Assembly: GCA_958295665.1 (NCBI GenBank)
Contig: OY282558.1
Location: 181,452,015 to 181,516,014 of the forward strand
Reading direction: 5' to 3'
DNA from: Tipula vernalis
Taxonomy: Eukaryota; Arthropoda; Insecta; Diptera; Tipulidae
Length of the DNA stretch: 64,000 nucleotides
In this document: positions 1 through 12,600 of the stretch, one piece after another
Numbering within the stretch: position 1 is the stretch's first letter
Layout: each line of letters opens with the position of its first letter
Position numbers and translations under genes: made by a program
Notes under the pieces: generated by a model
Told to the model about the DNA's origin: nothing
Database searches by the model: none
What the model saw: the letters and a program-made list of their open reading frames with translations, nothing else

Positions 1-2289
1 TTCTTTATTTTTCGGTCGTCTCACATTAACCTTGCCTTATGACTTAAATAAACTAAGCTTCGATCTGTCGCGAATGGTTTGTGCAGGTGTTGTTAACCAA
101 AATGCATCCTTCATTTTAAATATTCTTTTCAAACGATTCGATTTTGCCTGTAATGCACCCAAGCAACCCAAAATCAATCAGCCGACGTCTAATTGACCCG
201 TCCGGAAAACTCTGCGCAAGTTGAGGTGATATGGCTCCATTTAATCCTACCTTCCTGTTTCGTTGTTTCTGGGTCCGTTTTGGAAATTTCCAATCTATAT
301 AAACTATATTCTTTAAATCTGCTGCAATTGCTCGCATTATTGCAATATACATATTTGCAGTATTTCCATACAATCGTTTTCCGCAATTATTGGCAATTCA
401 ACCAATCAACTTTTAATAATCCTCGTTCAACAAAAACTAACAAAACAAATTTGAAAACAAAATAAGGTAAAATTAGATCTGTACAGACCTTTTTCCTTAC
501 TGGTCAAAAAAGTTGAGGTTATGATAGTCAAAAATGTTGGTAGGCCAATTTTCGTAATTGATGTTCCATAAAGCTATAAAAAGTGATTACTAAAAATAAA
601 TTAACTTGAAGTTGACTGTAAATAATATTAAATTGAGTTTGTAATTGTAATTCTGCTTGGTAAAAATAATGAAATGGTTCTTAAATGCTGTGTAATCAAT
701 AGTTATATAAGAAGTAAGAGCAGACAGGGATAGAAGAATACAATTTTTTCGATCTCCATCCATTCCGAAAATCCACTTAAGATATTTAAAACTATCTGAA
801 AAACGGCAAAGAGAGTGCACTGACTTTCGCTAAGGTGGGTTCTAACAAATCAAAAAATAATAAAGAAGAGGATATAATGACCAGAACTCATTTAAGTATT
901 GAAGATCTGGAAAACAGCCCGATAAAAACTATAAATACTTTATATTAGCTCTATTCTAAAAGGTAATCGTCGAACCCAGCCGCTTTAATAAAACTTGTAA
1001 GCTTCTAACGATTTATAAGCGTTTAGTTTAGAAAACGACTTTTTGTTGACCAGATAATGAAAATTTCAATGAAAGTTACAATCTTTGGAAGCTGGTTCTT
1101 ATCGAATTTCATGAGATAAGGATCTATAACAAATTCGGGATTTTTTTTTCGTATCGATGTCTTGCAGGTCCCTGAAGGCTCTTTGCGTATTTTGTCAACA
1201 ACACATTGTTGTTATTATCACACACGTTTGAAAATATGAAAAATTTAATAAAGCATTTCCAAATTTAGTTACAAAAATAAACTAACACAAACAAGATGCC
1301 TCTGAATTAACTATGTGTTAATTTTCTCGTACATTTTGGAGAAGGTAATAAGTAAAGTTATGGGCGTATATATAATTATTTAGAATTCTACGCGAGTCTT
1401 CTTTTTTATGAAGCGGTAAGACAAAGCCATGTTTCATCTCAGATGGAAAAACTCCATTTACAAGACATAGACTGAAATTATACATAAGTTACAAGATCGT
1501 TAATAACAGGTAATTCTCAATACCAGAACCACGAAAAACAGCTTTCGGAAACCATAGGTTGCCTATGGCCCATATTTTCTTATTGTTTCGAGGGGGCCCG
1601 GCAATGAAAGCTTGCCTAGGGTCTGGGTTTTCTGCTTAATCCGTCACTGTGTGGAAAGCCTGGCTTCGGCAATTCGTCGGCAAATCGTGTGGAAAGCCTC
1701 AGTTCGTATTTTTAGGCAAGCCAAATTTTTCCGGAAAACTACCTCATTTTCCGGGAAAATTTTCACTTTTTGTAAAAGAAAGGTTGTTATAATTTTATTC
1801 AAAATAGTTTTCGATACTACAAGTAATCTTTCCGGGAAAATTTTGTAATTTTTCCATGAAAATTTTTCAATTTTGCTTTTCTTATTTTAAAATTATGTAT
1901 AATTCAAATTTGAAACAGGAAGAATTGTTTAAATTCTAGAAACGGGGGGATTGGAGGCGGCAGCTCCCATCCTTTAAGGTTTACAACGAATTATAATTGC
2001 ATCGCAAATAATGTCGTGTTTAAAAAATTTGCAGTTTTTAGCATTTGCAGTACTATCAAAAGGAGCGAAAGAGCGATAAGAACACCTTGATCTATGTCTC
2101 CAAGATTGATGAAGCGTGAAAAGTGAAAAGTGAAAATTTTCTCGAAAAATGTGTTAATTTTACTGGGGAAATTGGGCGTGTACCTCCTAAAAACTATAGA
2201 TAAACAATCGTACATTCGAAAATTTTTAAGAAATATACTTCTTACCTGATTTTCTCGACGTACCCAATAAGTAAACTATAAAGGGCTGA
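1..2289. other. non-coding, no gene recognised
   Basis: AT-rich sequence upstream of the first recognised host exon. Open frames are short and show no protein family I recognise. It could be an upstream intron of the host gene or intergenic DNA; the sequence does not decide. Confidence 0.5.
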
Positions 2290-2319
2290 AATCTCATGAT
2301 GTGATCAGAACTTCGGTCA

Positions 2320-2660
2320 ATTCAACTCCCAAATCAATCCCTATCTGAACCTCTTAATTCAAACTATAGCTCAACCTCCAACTCAATTTACAACTAAGCC
2401 TATGCCATCGCAACCCTCAAACCAACTTTAAAATCAACCCTTAACCTAACCCCTAACAAACCTTTAAATAATTCCTCAACCGAGCAACTCACTCAATCTC
2501 AATCCCTTGTTCAACTCGATACTTAATGGCCAACTCAACCACAAAATCAACTTGATTCGCAAGCTGCATGCGTATAAGAACTCAACTCAATCTAACCTCC
2601 CACTAAACCCTAAACTCGACCCCAAATTAGTCTCTAACGGAACTTCTCACTCAAATCCAA
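2320..2660. repeat. degenerate CAACTCAAYCC-type tandem repeat
   Basis: A run of imperfect 10-12 bp units around the core CAACTCAATCC, with variants such as CAACCTCCAAC and CTCAACCCC. The same unit family returns at about 4035-4290, so the two blocks flank the ACCATCATACC minisatellite and the fold-back element. Confidence 0.6.
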
Positions 2661-2689
2661 CTCAAATTTAATTCAAACCCTAGTCACCA

Positions 2690-3262
2690 TCATACCATAA
2701 TAGCAACGTACAACCATAACTTTAAACAATCATTCCATATCGTACCATTATTCTATTATACCATCATACCATCATGACGCTACACGAATTAGAACATTTA
2801 ATTAAACCATCTTACAATCATAATAACGTACCATAGTAACGTCGAACCATCGCACCATCATACCATCATACCATGGTTAGATAGTATATCTTACCATTAG
2901 TGCACCAAACCTTCATACCATCATACCTTCGTAATATCGCACCATCTTATCATCATACCACCATATAATCATACCATCAACTATCAGACCATGATATCAT
3001 CATACCATTCAACCGTCATACCATTATACGGGTCATGCCATCGTACTATCAAACCATCATTCTAGAGTAAATACCATCATTCCGTCATATACTATTTACA
3101 ATCATATCACACAAACATACCATCATATATATCATCTTACCAAGATACCATCATACCATGGTACCATCATACCATTATACCATCGTACAATCATACCATC
3201 ATAGCATCTTACCACTATACCACCATATCATCATACCGTCGTACCATCACCCCATACCAGCA
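2690..3262. repeat. ACCATCATACC minisatellite
   Basis: About 570 bp of imperfect short units built from ACCATCATACC and its 5-6 bp sub-units (CCATCATA, CCATTATA, CCATCGTA). Units have diverged by point changes, so this is an old array rather than a freshly expanded one. No ORF of interest crosses it. Confidence 0.8.
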
Positions 3263-3269
3263 TACAGGT

Positions 3270-3381
3270 TTTATACTTCAAATTGAATCTTTTACGTTGC
3301 AAATTGAAACTTTCGCATTTCAAATTGGACCTTTTATATTCCAAATTGAGCCTTTGACATTTCAAATTGAATCTTTAGCAA
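3270..3381. repeat. five 21-23 bp tandem units with core CAAATTGA
   Basis: Five consecutive units share TTCAAATTGAaYCTTT (variants include TGCAAATTGAAACTTT and CCAAATTGAGCCTTT). The last unit runs directly into the left arm of the inverted-repeat element that follows. Confidence 0.7.
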
Positions 3382-3920
3382 ATTATATGAATGGCCAACT
3401 AGGATGGAGCTTGGCTTTGTGCATTGGAAATGGGATTCTAAAATGTTTTTTTAGATAAAGTTCTGTGTTTCCAACGAACTGAACGAAATGTGACCCAACA
3501 ATTATTTTTAGACGAGGTTGTAAGAAATATGTCAATATGGCTTCTATAAAGTTATCTGTTTAGGTTTCTGTGAATCACACAGCTCTTGAGGTTCCTTTGA
3601 GACAGCGTAAACATACTACTTCAATTGTTAAACAATCAATATTTTCTCTGTAATAAAGTTTCTAACTGGCCATATTCCAGAACTTCATCTAAAAACCATT
3701 TAAGAATCCCATCCAATGTACTTGCCAAATTTCATTATAATCGGTTGAAAAATAGGCAAGCTCCCCTATACACTTTGTCATATTCCAGATCTTAATCCAA
3801 AAATAATTTTAAAATTCTATTTCCATCGTGGTTATCAAATTTCACTAAAATCCGTTAAGGAATAGAAAAATTCTATCCTAATTCGCCATTCATATAATTT
3901 GTTAAAGGTTCAATTTGAGG
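3361..3920. mobile_element. MITE-like fold-back element
   Basis: The outer arms (about 3361-3408 and 3872-3920) are inverted repeats of roughly 50 bp sharing CAAATTATATGAATGGC. The inversion continues inward: 3405-3470 matches the complement of about 3668-3745. The right half also holds a diverged tandem copy of that stretch (3668-3745 and 3777-3850, both beginning near CATATTCCAGA). There is no coding capacity. The family is not identified. Confidence 0.6.
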
Positions 3921-4034
3921 TTTGGCATATGTATTAACAGTGACCTTGTCTTAAACAATATTTGTGTAAAGTTTGATTATCGGTCAAGGTGTGTGGAGTT
4001 ATTTAAATATCATACACATATGCTTGCTCACTTA

Positions 4035-4290
4035 ACACTAATCCAACTCCAACTAAAACCCAATTCAAGCCGCAAACGGCCCCTAACTGAGCCCTCAACC
4101 CAATCGCAAACTTCCTTTCAACTCAATCCTTAAACCTGCATAGATAAAAAATTGACCATCTGCTTACTATGTCTTAATCCAACCCCAATTCAACTCCAAC
4201 TCAACTTCAACTCAATCCGCAAATTGACCCCTAACTTAACCTTCAACTCAATCCCAAACTAAATGTTCAACTCATTGTTCAAACCAACAT
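4035..4290. repeat. second CAACTCAAYCC repeat block
   Basis: Same degenerate unit family as the block at 2320-2660 (for example CCAACTCCAACT, TTCAACTCAATCC), broken by about 50 bp of unrelated sequence near 4140. Confidence 0.55.
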
Positions 4291-4299
4291 ATATAAAAA

Positions 4300-5460
4300 A
4301 TTGGGAAATATTTTTACATATAACCAGATGTTTTGGGTCAATTCGTATGGCAGGTACCCGACTCACTTGACGTCCAGATAGACGGACGAACATTTTTACT
4401 TTTTGTTGCTTTTTTAAACTCAGGGACTTTCAAAACGTCGAGAAATGTGGTTTTGTACCAACCAAATGTTTGGTCCGTTTTGACAGGATTTCATTACTTT
4501 GGTTTTTCTAGACCGAAGTAACTAACGCACAGGGTTCGCTCCACAACTGAAACTTTATCAGCACAATTTTGAAAATTCAGACACTAAAAACGAATTGAGT
4601 GAATTTGAACATTTTACTCCCGTTATGATTAAATTATGTTTCTTCGATTCTAGGTGTTGTTTTAAGTCAAATTTTCCCTTGTTAGCTAATGGCTAATGAA
4701 ACCGTAGTACTGCAAATTGTTTAGTGAGCTCCATGTTTGGGTTATAAATTAGAAATACAATTAGGAAAAAGAGAAAAAGAGGACTTGGAAGATAAATTCT
4801 GGCCACCCTAGGTTTCGATAGCCCTTAAATCTTTATTTTTGACAAATAAGCGTCTTTGAAATGTCTATATTACAATTTTTAAAAGAAAATGTTATCAATT
4901 AGCAATACAAATCATAAATGTAAACGACGGTGTTTAATTTTGTATGCGTTGATGTTGGCTTCGAGCACATCAATCAAAGTTTTTACGAATACAACATATG
5001 TTCTGATGTACAATTAGAACAACGGAATTTTCGAACCACTTATCACCGTGGGCTGTATCAATATATTTTTTACTTTGTGCACCGATTAACGAACTCTTAA
5101 CAAACGATTTGGTTTAACATCACAATTTGGAAATGCCATGATGTAGACAGAACCAGAAGTGACAAACGCTTTTTGGCTTCAGTAAATTTATATTATTCTT
5201 TAACTTTAATTTAATATGTTCCGAAGATTGTAAGAGAATTCAATCCAGTTTCGAACTGATGAGCTTATGATTATGAAAAAATCAATCCTCTCATCAGGCC
5301 GCGGCGACTGGACTGACTATACCACAATTTACATTCTATATATACAGAATGTCCTGTGCTTTATATACTAGCGAATCGTACTAATATAGATAAATTCAAT
5401 TACAATTTTTTCTTCTTCATGACAATCACATAAGCTGTGAACGCTAATTTTACTTTTTTT
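4300..5460. other. non-coding, no gene recognised
   Basis: AT-rich sequence with short frames only. The stretch 4330-4520 has an open frame with no family resemblance I can name; it may be part of an interspersed repeat. Confidence 0.4.
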
Positions 5461-5763
5461 TATTTTTTTTTTTTTTTTTTTTTTATTTTTTTTTAAATTT
5501 TTGTTGAATGTTAATTAATTCTTATAATTTCTAAATATGCTACCGGTCTTACGACACTTTTAAATGTGTTTTATTTATTAACACGTAGAAACATATTAGT
5601 ATTCAATTAAATAAATAGAATTCTGTCTATTAGCCGGTTTTCGTTGAATTTACCGTTCGTAATACTAATATGTTTCTACGTGTTAATAAATAAAACACAT
5701 TTAAAAGTGTCGTAAGACCGGTAGCATATTTAGAAATTATAAGAATTAATTAACATTCAACAA

Positions 5764-5805
<42 letters not shown>
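5461..5805. repeat. large perfect or near-perfect hairpin with poly-T/poly-A outer ends
   Basis: The left arm (about 5461-5603) and right arm (5661-5805) are inverted copies of each other around a 57-bp loop. The inner ~110 bp of each arm appears identical, including ACCGGTCTTACGACACTTTT and its complement. The outer parts are a T-rich run on the left and an A run of about 40 on the right. This is what two head-to-head copies of an A-tailed retroposon, or a fold-back transposon, would look like. Confidence 0.8.
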
Positions 5806-5808
<3 letters not shown>

Positions 5809-6618
5809 TTCTTTAACGTTAATCCACCGTTACTGTAGATTCGAGAATTGGTTCTGCTTTAGCCTGTATTGTGGCTTTTGAGCCGAAAAGTCGAAAAATA
5901 AAGCGCATCAATATCAAATCTGATTAGAACGTTATCATTATGCTGAGCCGGTATACTAGTTACTTCTAAATCACACGATCTTTGTCAATTTCAAAGTTCT
6001 CCAAACGATCGTTTAATTTGGTAATCTCTTCATTCATCTCGTTGATTTTGAGAATTATTGATGTGAACTGTCCTTTCAATACGGTCAAGCTACCCCCGTT
6101 AGAAAAGAAAGTAAATCAGTTTTAAGTTTTTCAGCAAAAGCTTGAAAGCTATATTTGCTCGCAAAATACAATACAACTAAAAATAACTGTAGACATTGTT
6201 AATGGCGAATTATGAATGTATGGAACACAAAAATTATTATTCAAATACAATTTTTGGGGCTGATATTAGTGTACATTCTCACAAATAATTTTACAATTTA
6301 ATGTAATTTTAACTGATATTAATGCCGATTAACATAATATATATTAACAAATTAAGGCATTGGTAAGTGGATTCAATAAATGAAGGGTTATAAAAGGGGT
6401 TCTTGCAATAGTATACAAATTAAAAAAATTGTTTGCCACCATCTGTGAGTGAAATTACACTAAATAAAATTTTATAATCACAAAAAGTCTCTTTTTAAAA
6501 AAATTCTCATCGGTCAAAAGTACTCTTGTTTAGATAACCACCAATTTTATTACCTATAAAACTTCCGAGAATTTTAATTTAAAGTATCGCCAATATAAAA
6601 AGCATTAATTGTTTTCAG
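5806..6618. other. non-coding, probable intron
   Basis: AT-rich sequence ending in the pyrimidine-rich acceptor of the first recognised host exon (tract TTGTTTTCAG just before 6619). No coding segment recognised. Confidence 0.4.
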
Positions 6619-9600
6619 AACATAATTTAAACGAACATAAATATCACTCTCACGATGGCAACTATGGCGGCCGAAGTAATTCTCTTGATGGCGATGTTAT
6701 AATACAATCACAGGGGAAAAATAAAACAACATGGCACAAAATGAAAAATGTCATTCAATCGCACAGTGAATCATTTAAAGGTAAAAATCGGACACGAAGT
6801 GTTAAATCATTGTGTAGTATAAATCATAGCCGTGATGCCAGCCCATGCGATTCTACGGATGCTTTATCATTTACAGAAAATGTTGAGTCAAATTCATCTA
6901 GTCAAACATCGCCCATCATTAAAAATAACAGTTCAAATCAAATAATGACATTACATACGCCAATTACTGAAATGAGTTGTCCCAATTCACCGATTGGATA
7001 TAATTCGATATCGTTCAGTAGTGATGATTACGAGGGAAGGAATGAATTTGATAATCGAAAAAAAATTAATACGAAAGGTATGAGAAGATGTCGACCGGTA
7101 AGAGAAATCGAAGTTTTACCAGAAGGTGTACCGTTAGATTTAACAAATCGACGACTATGTGATAATTTCGAACGAAATATTGTAAGCAGATCACCTGTTT
7201 ACAAACAGGTAAATATTTATTTTGTTTTTTGTTTGCAAAACTGATTACCAAAACCATTACAAAATATTATTTCTACATTAGGACTCGGAGGAAAATGAGA
7301 TGTTTGAGGCAACAACAAGTTCACCAGTACTTCATCGAACCGATTCAAAATGGGCCAAAGTAAAGAAGGCATTTTTAGTTGGTTCATCGTCTGGGCCAAG
7401 CAGCCCAAATCGACATTTAGAATTTTTTGGAGGTAATTTCAAAAATAGTATGCAATCGTCCATTTTTTTTTTTTTTTTGTTGATATAATTATGTATTTAT
7501 AGTTTAAACATTAAAATTGTTGAATGAACATAATTTGTATAAAAGTTTAGCTTAAATCGGTTTTTGCGTTTCAATACAAATAACAATATCTTGACTGATC
7601 GCGTCTAATTGATTTTTTACCCCTTCTGTAACGCGGGCAACACAAGAGCGGGTATCTTGCAAAATTTGATCAACTTCAATAGCTGCGAGTCCAAATGCCA
7701 CTTTTGCGTTAAGTGCGATAAGAGAAAGTGAATCTTTAATTTTGCCAACTTGCCCGATGACACATTTAAGTATTTCAATTGGATTTATACTGAAACATTG
7801 ACTAAGTATTTGCTTGATTGTCTTGATTTCATTAGCAATTTCCAATTCGAATGATGCTGTACGATTACCAATGTCTTGGATTGCGTCAAAAGCGGTATTA
7901 GTACAAATGGCAATATCATTTCGTGCTGTCGCAAGGACTTGTTGAACATTTTTTTCCTGGTTTGCTACACATGGCAGATGTATATCTGCTACTTCTTGAA
8001 TTTGTTGCAAAACCTTATCAGCAATAGTTAATAACAATTTTTCAACATCGCTTATTAACTCTGATAATAAACCAAGTGCAGCTGTCACTATGTTTGTTAA
8101 AGTGTTACGTAAAGTATTCAACAGTTCCATGGCCTGCAGGAGTATGACGGTTATAACATCTTGTACGATATCTAATAAATCGCTTCTTCCACTGCCTTCT
8201 TGAACTTTATCGGTTTTTGATTCAGCTTTGAAAGCCTAATAGAAGAAAGTTCAGATATCAGACCCGCTAAAATTGTATATAAATTTTATCACTTACCTGA
8301 ATCACCACAATACTAGCCACTATAAACAGTAATACTTTCATTTTTACACTTTGCTAAAAGACTAAAGCCAATCGGATACATAGCCACCTCTTTTATATCG
8401 TGGTTTAACCACTTGAGAAAGGTTTTAATTACGATAACAGGTAAATCAATTGTCGGATTAATCACCCTAAGGTTAAAGTGGTGCACTTGTCTATGTTTAC
8501 CTTATCACGTTTTGAATGGCCTTAGAAGTTCAACTGCTCGTCAATTTTATTTAATTTTGTTATCAATTCCATTTTGTATTTATTGTATTTGGTTTAGTTT
8601 GTTGCTGAATTTTATAAATTACCTCTTATATATATATAGATGACTCTTCAGAACCCTTCTAACACTATAGCAGGTTATCGACCACTTACAACGTCAAACA
8701 AGATATAAAAATAATTAATATTAAGTCCAAATTTGATAAATGTTTCAGATGGTCCAGCCAATTCCCAATTTGCATGCACTTAAGCCTAACATTCAACATT
8801 TCCACCAAAATAATTTTGCCGAGCATTGTCCCTTAATGTAATTTGATGCATTTTATCTGTTTAGATGTTTTGTGTATATGTGTGTGTTATCGCTATCATG
8901 AACTTTGTAATTTGTCAACACGAAAATTAATTTTAATCTTTTCATTCAATTATTTTAGATGGAGAAGATATATCAAGTGGAGATATATCCGAACCGACCA
9001 CCCCAAGAAAAGGAAAATCTTTGTATCATCATCGCGGGAAGTCTGGTTATTCTGACTTTATAGATCATGATTTCGATACAAAATCACATGATTTTGAGCG
9101 ATCCAGATCGATTACATCAACCGGAACCAAAGACGACGGTTCATCACATCGTGGCAGTGTTATATTACCCGGTGATCTGCGACGTAAATTACAATGGGGT
9201 TTAAAAAAGCAACAATCAACGCCGGGTTTAAAAGAATCATGCAGCACTGTTTTATCATCGGGTAGTACAAGTAATATTAGGAGTAAACAAGATGGCACTG
9301 AATCGAAAAAAATTGATTGGAATTTATGGAAAACGGGACAAATAAAATTGGAGGGTCAAGGTTTAATACAATTACCGGATGAAAAAGATTTACCAGAAGA
9401 TTTTCAGAAGAAACTAGACGAGTGGAAACGTTTAAAAAGTGGTTCGAATAAAACGGATTACAGTGGAAAACGGTCTAGCCCCAAAAGTGAAAGTAAAGGT
9501 GATGATACGGTACAAAGTACAAAAAAATTTGATTTTGACAAAGAATTGCAGAAAATCAAGAAAGCTCAACATTATTATGATAAGCGGGATAAAACGAAAG

Positions 9601-12600
9601 CGGAGGATCGCGATAAATTAGAGAAGTAAGTAACAATTTTTTAATTTTATATTTTTAAGTTTTAGAAGCAGTGTTCAAAACACTAATATTGCCGGCAATT
9701 CTCAATAGTCCTACTCAAATTTAATTATTTTACACCATATAGATGCAACTGGAAAGTCTCTAAGATTTTATGGTTATATTTAACGTAACATTAACAAGTC
9801 ACTGCAGACGTCCTACTTCACAAAATGATATTTATAAAATTTTACTATGCATTGCAACCCCCTAGTCAAAATTCTTCAATTGCATTTTAAATTCCGAATT
9901 TAGAAAGATAAAAATCGGTTTGATACGTATAATATTCATTCGTATAAACTCCGAAATTTCAAAAATTCCTAGACAATCATATTTTAAACCACAGGTTCAA
10001 AATCATTTTTCATTGCGCACCCAATTCAGCAATTTTGAAGATCTATTTAATAAAAATTTCTAAGCGCTTCAAATCATGAGCCCAATTGTGAGAATATAAT
10101 AAATCAAACCTTAATTCTATTTTTAACAGACAAACCAGGGTTGCGATGTTGTAACATCACATTCAATTTGATTTCGATAGAGTTTTGTCTTATAATATCA
10201 TCAGTCATGCATTGGTGCATAGGGATGGATCTATTTTAGCACCTACTTTTATGAAAATTCTATCGTCTTTAATAAGGAACGCAGGGTATTTACTCGGTGT
10301 ACCGCTAATATTTTTACGGAGGTTCAGATATTCGGATTCATAAATGCTACAGATTGGAGATCTTTCTCGACTATAACAGCAGTTGACTAGATCACTATAA
10401 ACACGAGAAAGTGTATCTGGGACGACGTTCTACGACCCCCGTTGATGGTGGGTTTCGAAATCGAACGCTTGGCGCTGAAGACTCCAGCGAGCTAATCTAC
10501 CGTTCAAATCTGCCTGGGACATCAACTACTTGAGACTAGAGTGGTCAGTAATTATATTAAAGTGATAGCCTTCTATATAGGGTCGAATTTTTTTTACCGA
10601 TAGAACGACGGTTAAACACTCTCTCGCTCAGTGGTTGTATAGTTTGACTGGGCTTGATTCAACTTTTTGCAATGGGTCGTTTATGTCCATCTTGATCCTA
10701 TTGGTATAATACACTGCTTACACCACACTTACCCGCATCACACCTAAAAAAATTCGGCTTGGAATAATCCGAATTTATGAGTACGGGTGCTGTAGTCAGC
10801 AGGTATTTGACTTCCTGTGACCAAGTAAATTTGGCATTGTTTCTCAGAAGATTGGTTATAGGGGTTATGATTTCTGCATAATTAGGAATGAACCTCTGAT
10901 ACCATCCGGTCAGTCCTAATAAACGTCTGATTTGCTAAAGGGAGGTCGGTACTGGAAAACTTTTTATGACCTCAACCTTATCAGGATCGGTTTTAAGTCC
11001 CCTTTTACAAACAATAAAGCTTAATATTTGACCTGCTTAGACGGGCTTACTTTAGTCGTTCTCTAATGAGTTTCAGCAATGAGAGTCGAGATAAACAAAG
11101 ATTTTCTTATGTAGGCGATGCGGTACCACTTTATCCATTAATCGGCATAACGTTTGGGGAGAGCTGCACAATTCGAACGGCATGACTCGAAAATGGTAAA
11201 ATTGGCATCCCAGAACCATAAAGGCAGTTTTACCTCGCGAATTTATGTTTAAAGGAATTTCAAAAAAGAATATGAGCACGGGCTGGAGCTTTCTTCGATA
11301 ACACCCAATTCCAACATTCGGTCTAGCTCCTTATAAAGAAGATCCTAAATGGTGGAGGACGTGGCGTAGTGCCGCTGTTTCATCGAAACATAATCTCCGA
11401 CATCTATGTTCTATCATGGATAATTGGATAGAATATTGTCAAATTGAAGTTGTTCGTTGCTTATCGGAATCATCAATAAGAGCGATGTCTATAGAGTTAA
11501 GCAGATATGGCGCAATGTTAACAGAGCTCCAAAAACCAACTCCCAGGTATAATTGCCCCTGTAAAGTTGGGACAAGGTACAATCTTATGGTGTGGCTCTA
11601 ATTATTGTATTTCACCCAATTATTAGATTTTTAGTTCCATCTGCGGTTTTTACTTCGAAGAATAGTTTTTTGTAGGACAGACCCCATTTAGTTACGAGGT
11701 TCAGGGAATCGTGACCAAGTATACTTATCGACGCTCTGCTAACTAAAAGACCTCGAATATCAAGACCAGCTATGTTCACCACTATGTAAGGGCGAGGATC
11801 ATCTAAAGCAGAAATAATCGTTTCTGCACAAGCTTGATTAAGGGCAAATACCGAACTCTTCGCAGATGTCTCTTGTTTTGACTAGGGTTATGTTGATGAA
11901 GAGAAATGGTATTTAAAATATCTGGGTAGTACTCGCTGTTCCAACGTTTGATGCTGTTAATAATTTTTCTGCGTTAGGAACTAACCAAGTGTGTAAGGTT
12001 CGGTGCTCGACACCGCATTCGTTGTTTGTGGTGGTGTTGTTTTTCCCGACTAAAGTATTCGAGATGCTAGCTGGAGCGGTCGTGTGGTTCCCGGATTTCT
12101 TACGCCCGATTATCGGTTTCCCGAAGTAAATGACAGACAATTTGAGCCCTGGGGCTTAATTGTTTCACTTTTCGACATCCATAGCAGAAAATTCCTTGAG
12201 GAGATAATGCACAGTCTTAATATCGATGCCCTCAATCGCGACAGTTCCAACAGATTAGATAATTAGAGGATGTAGCCGTCTGCTGAATGAATTTCCTGCG
12301 AGTATGACCCGTTTGGTGTTTCCTGACAAGGTAATACATAAATTGGAGAATATGTTGAATAAACCTGATAAGTAGGGTTTGCAGTGATCTCATTTGTCAA
12401 AACTCATTTGTCTTTCCTTTTGCGTCCACAGCTTCTCGTATTGCTCACAAACTATGCGAAGTTTATCTCCCCTAAATGCGGGAGTTGATAAGGGTTCTTC
12501 TCTATAAGCTGTTCCCATGTTATTTCTTATGATTTCGACCAATTCTCCCTCCGAGAATGGTCTCATAAATCTTCCGTTCAGGCTTTTCATTTCTAAAATA

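Noticed and set aside
2690..3262. CRISPR-like array
   Set aside because: Units are short, contiguous and degenerate without unique spacers, and the DNA is eukaryotic; it is a minisatellite.
6609..6618. TTG codon as translation start of the first host exon
   Set aside because: It sits inside the acceptor tract TTGTTTTCAG; the exon begins at 6619 after the AG, so the frame comes from an upstream exon.
8619..8640. Short AT microsatellite and small ORF 8413-8643
   Set aside because: Low-complexity intron sequence; the ORF is hydrophobic by composition only and has no start context or homologous motif.
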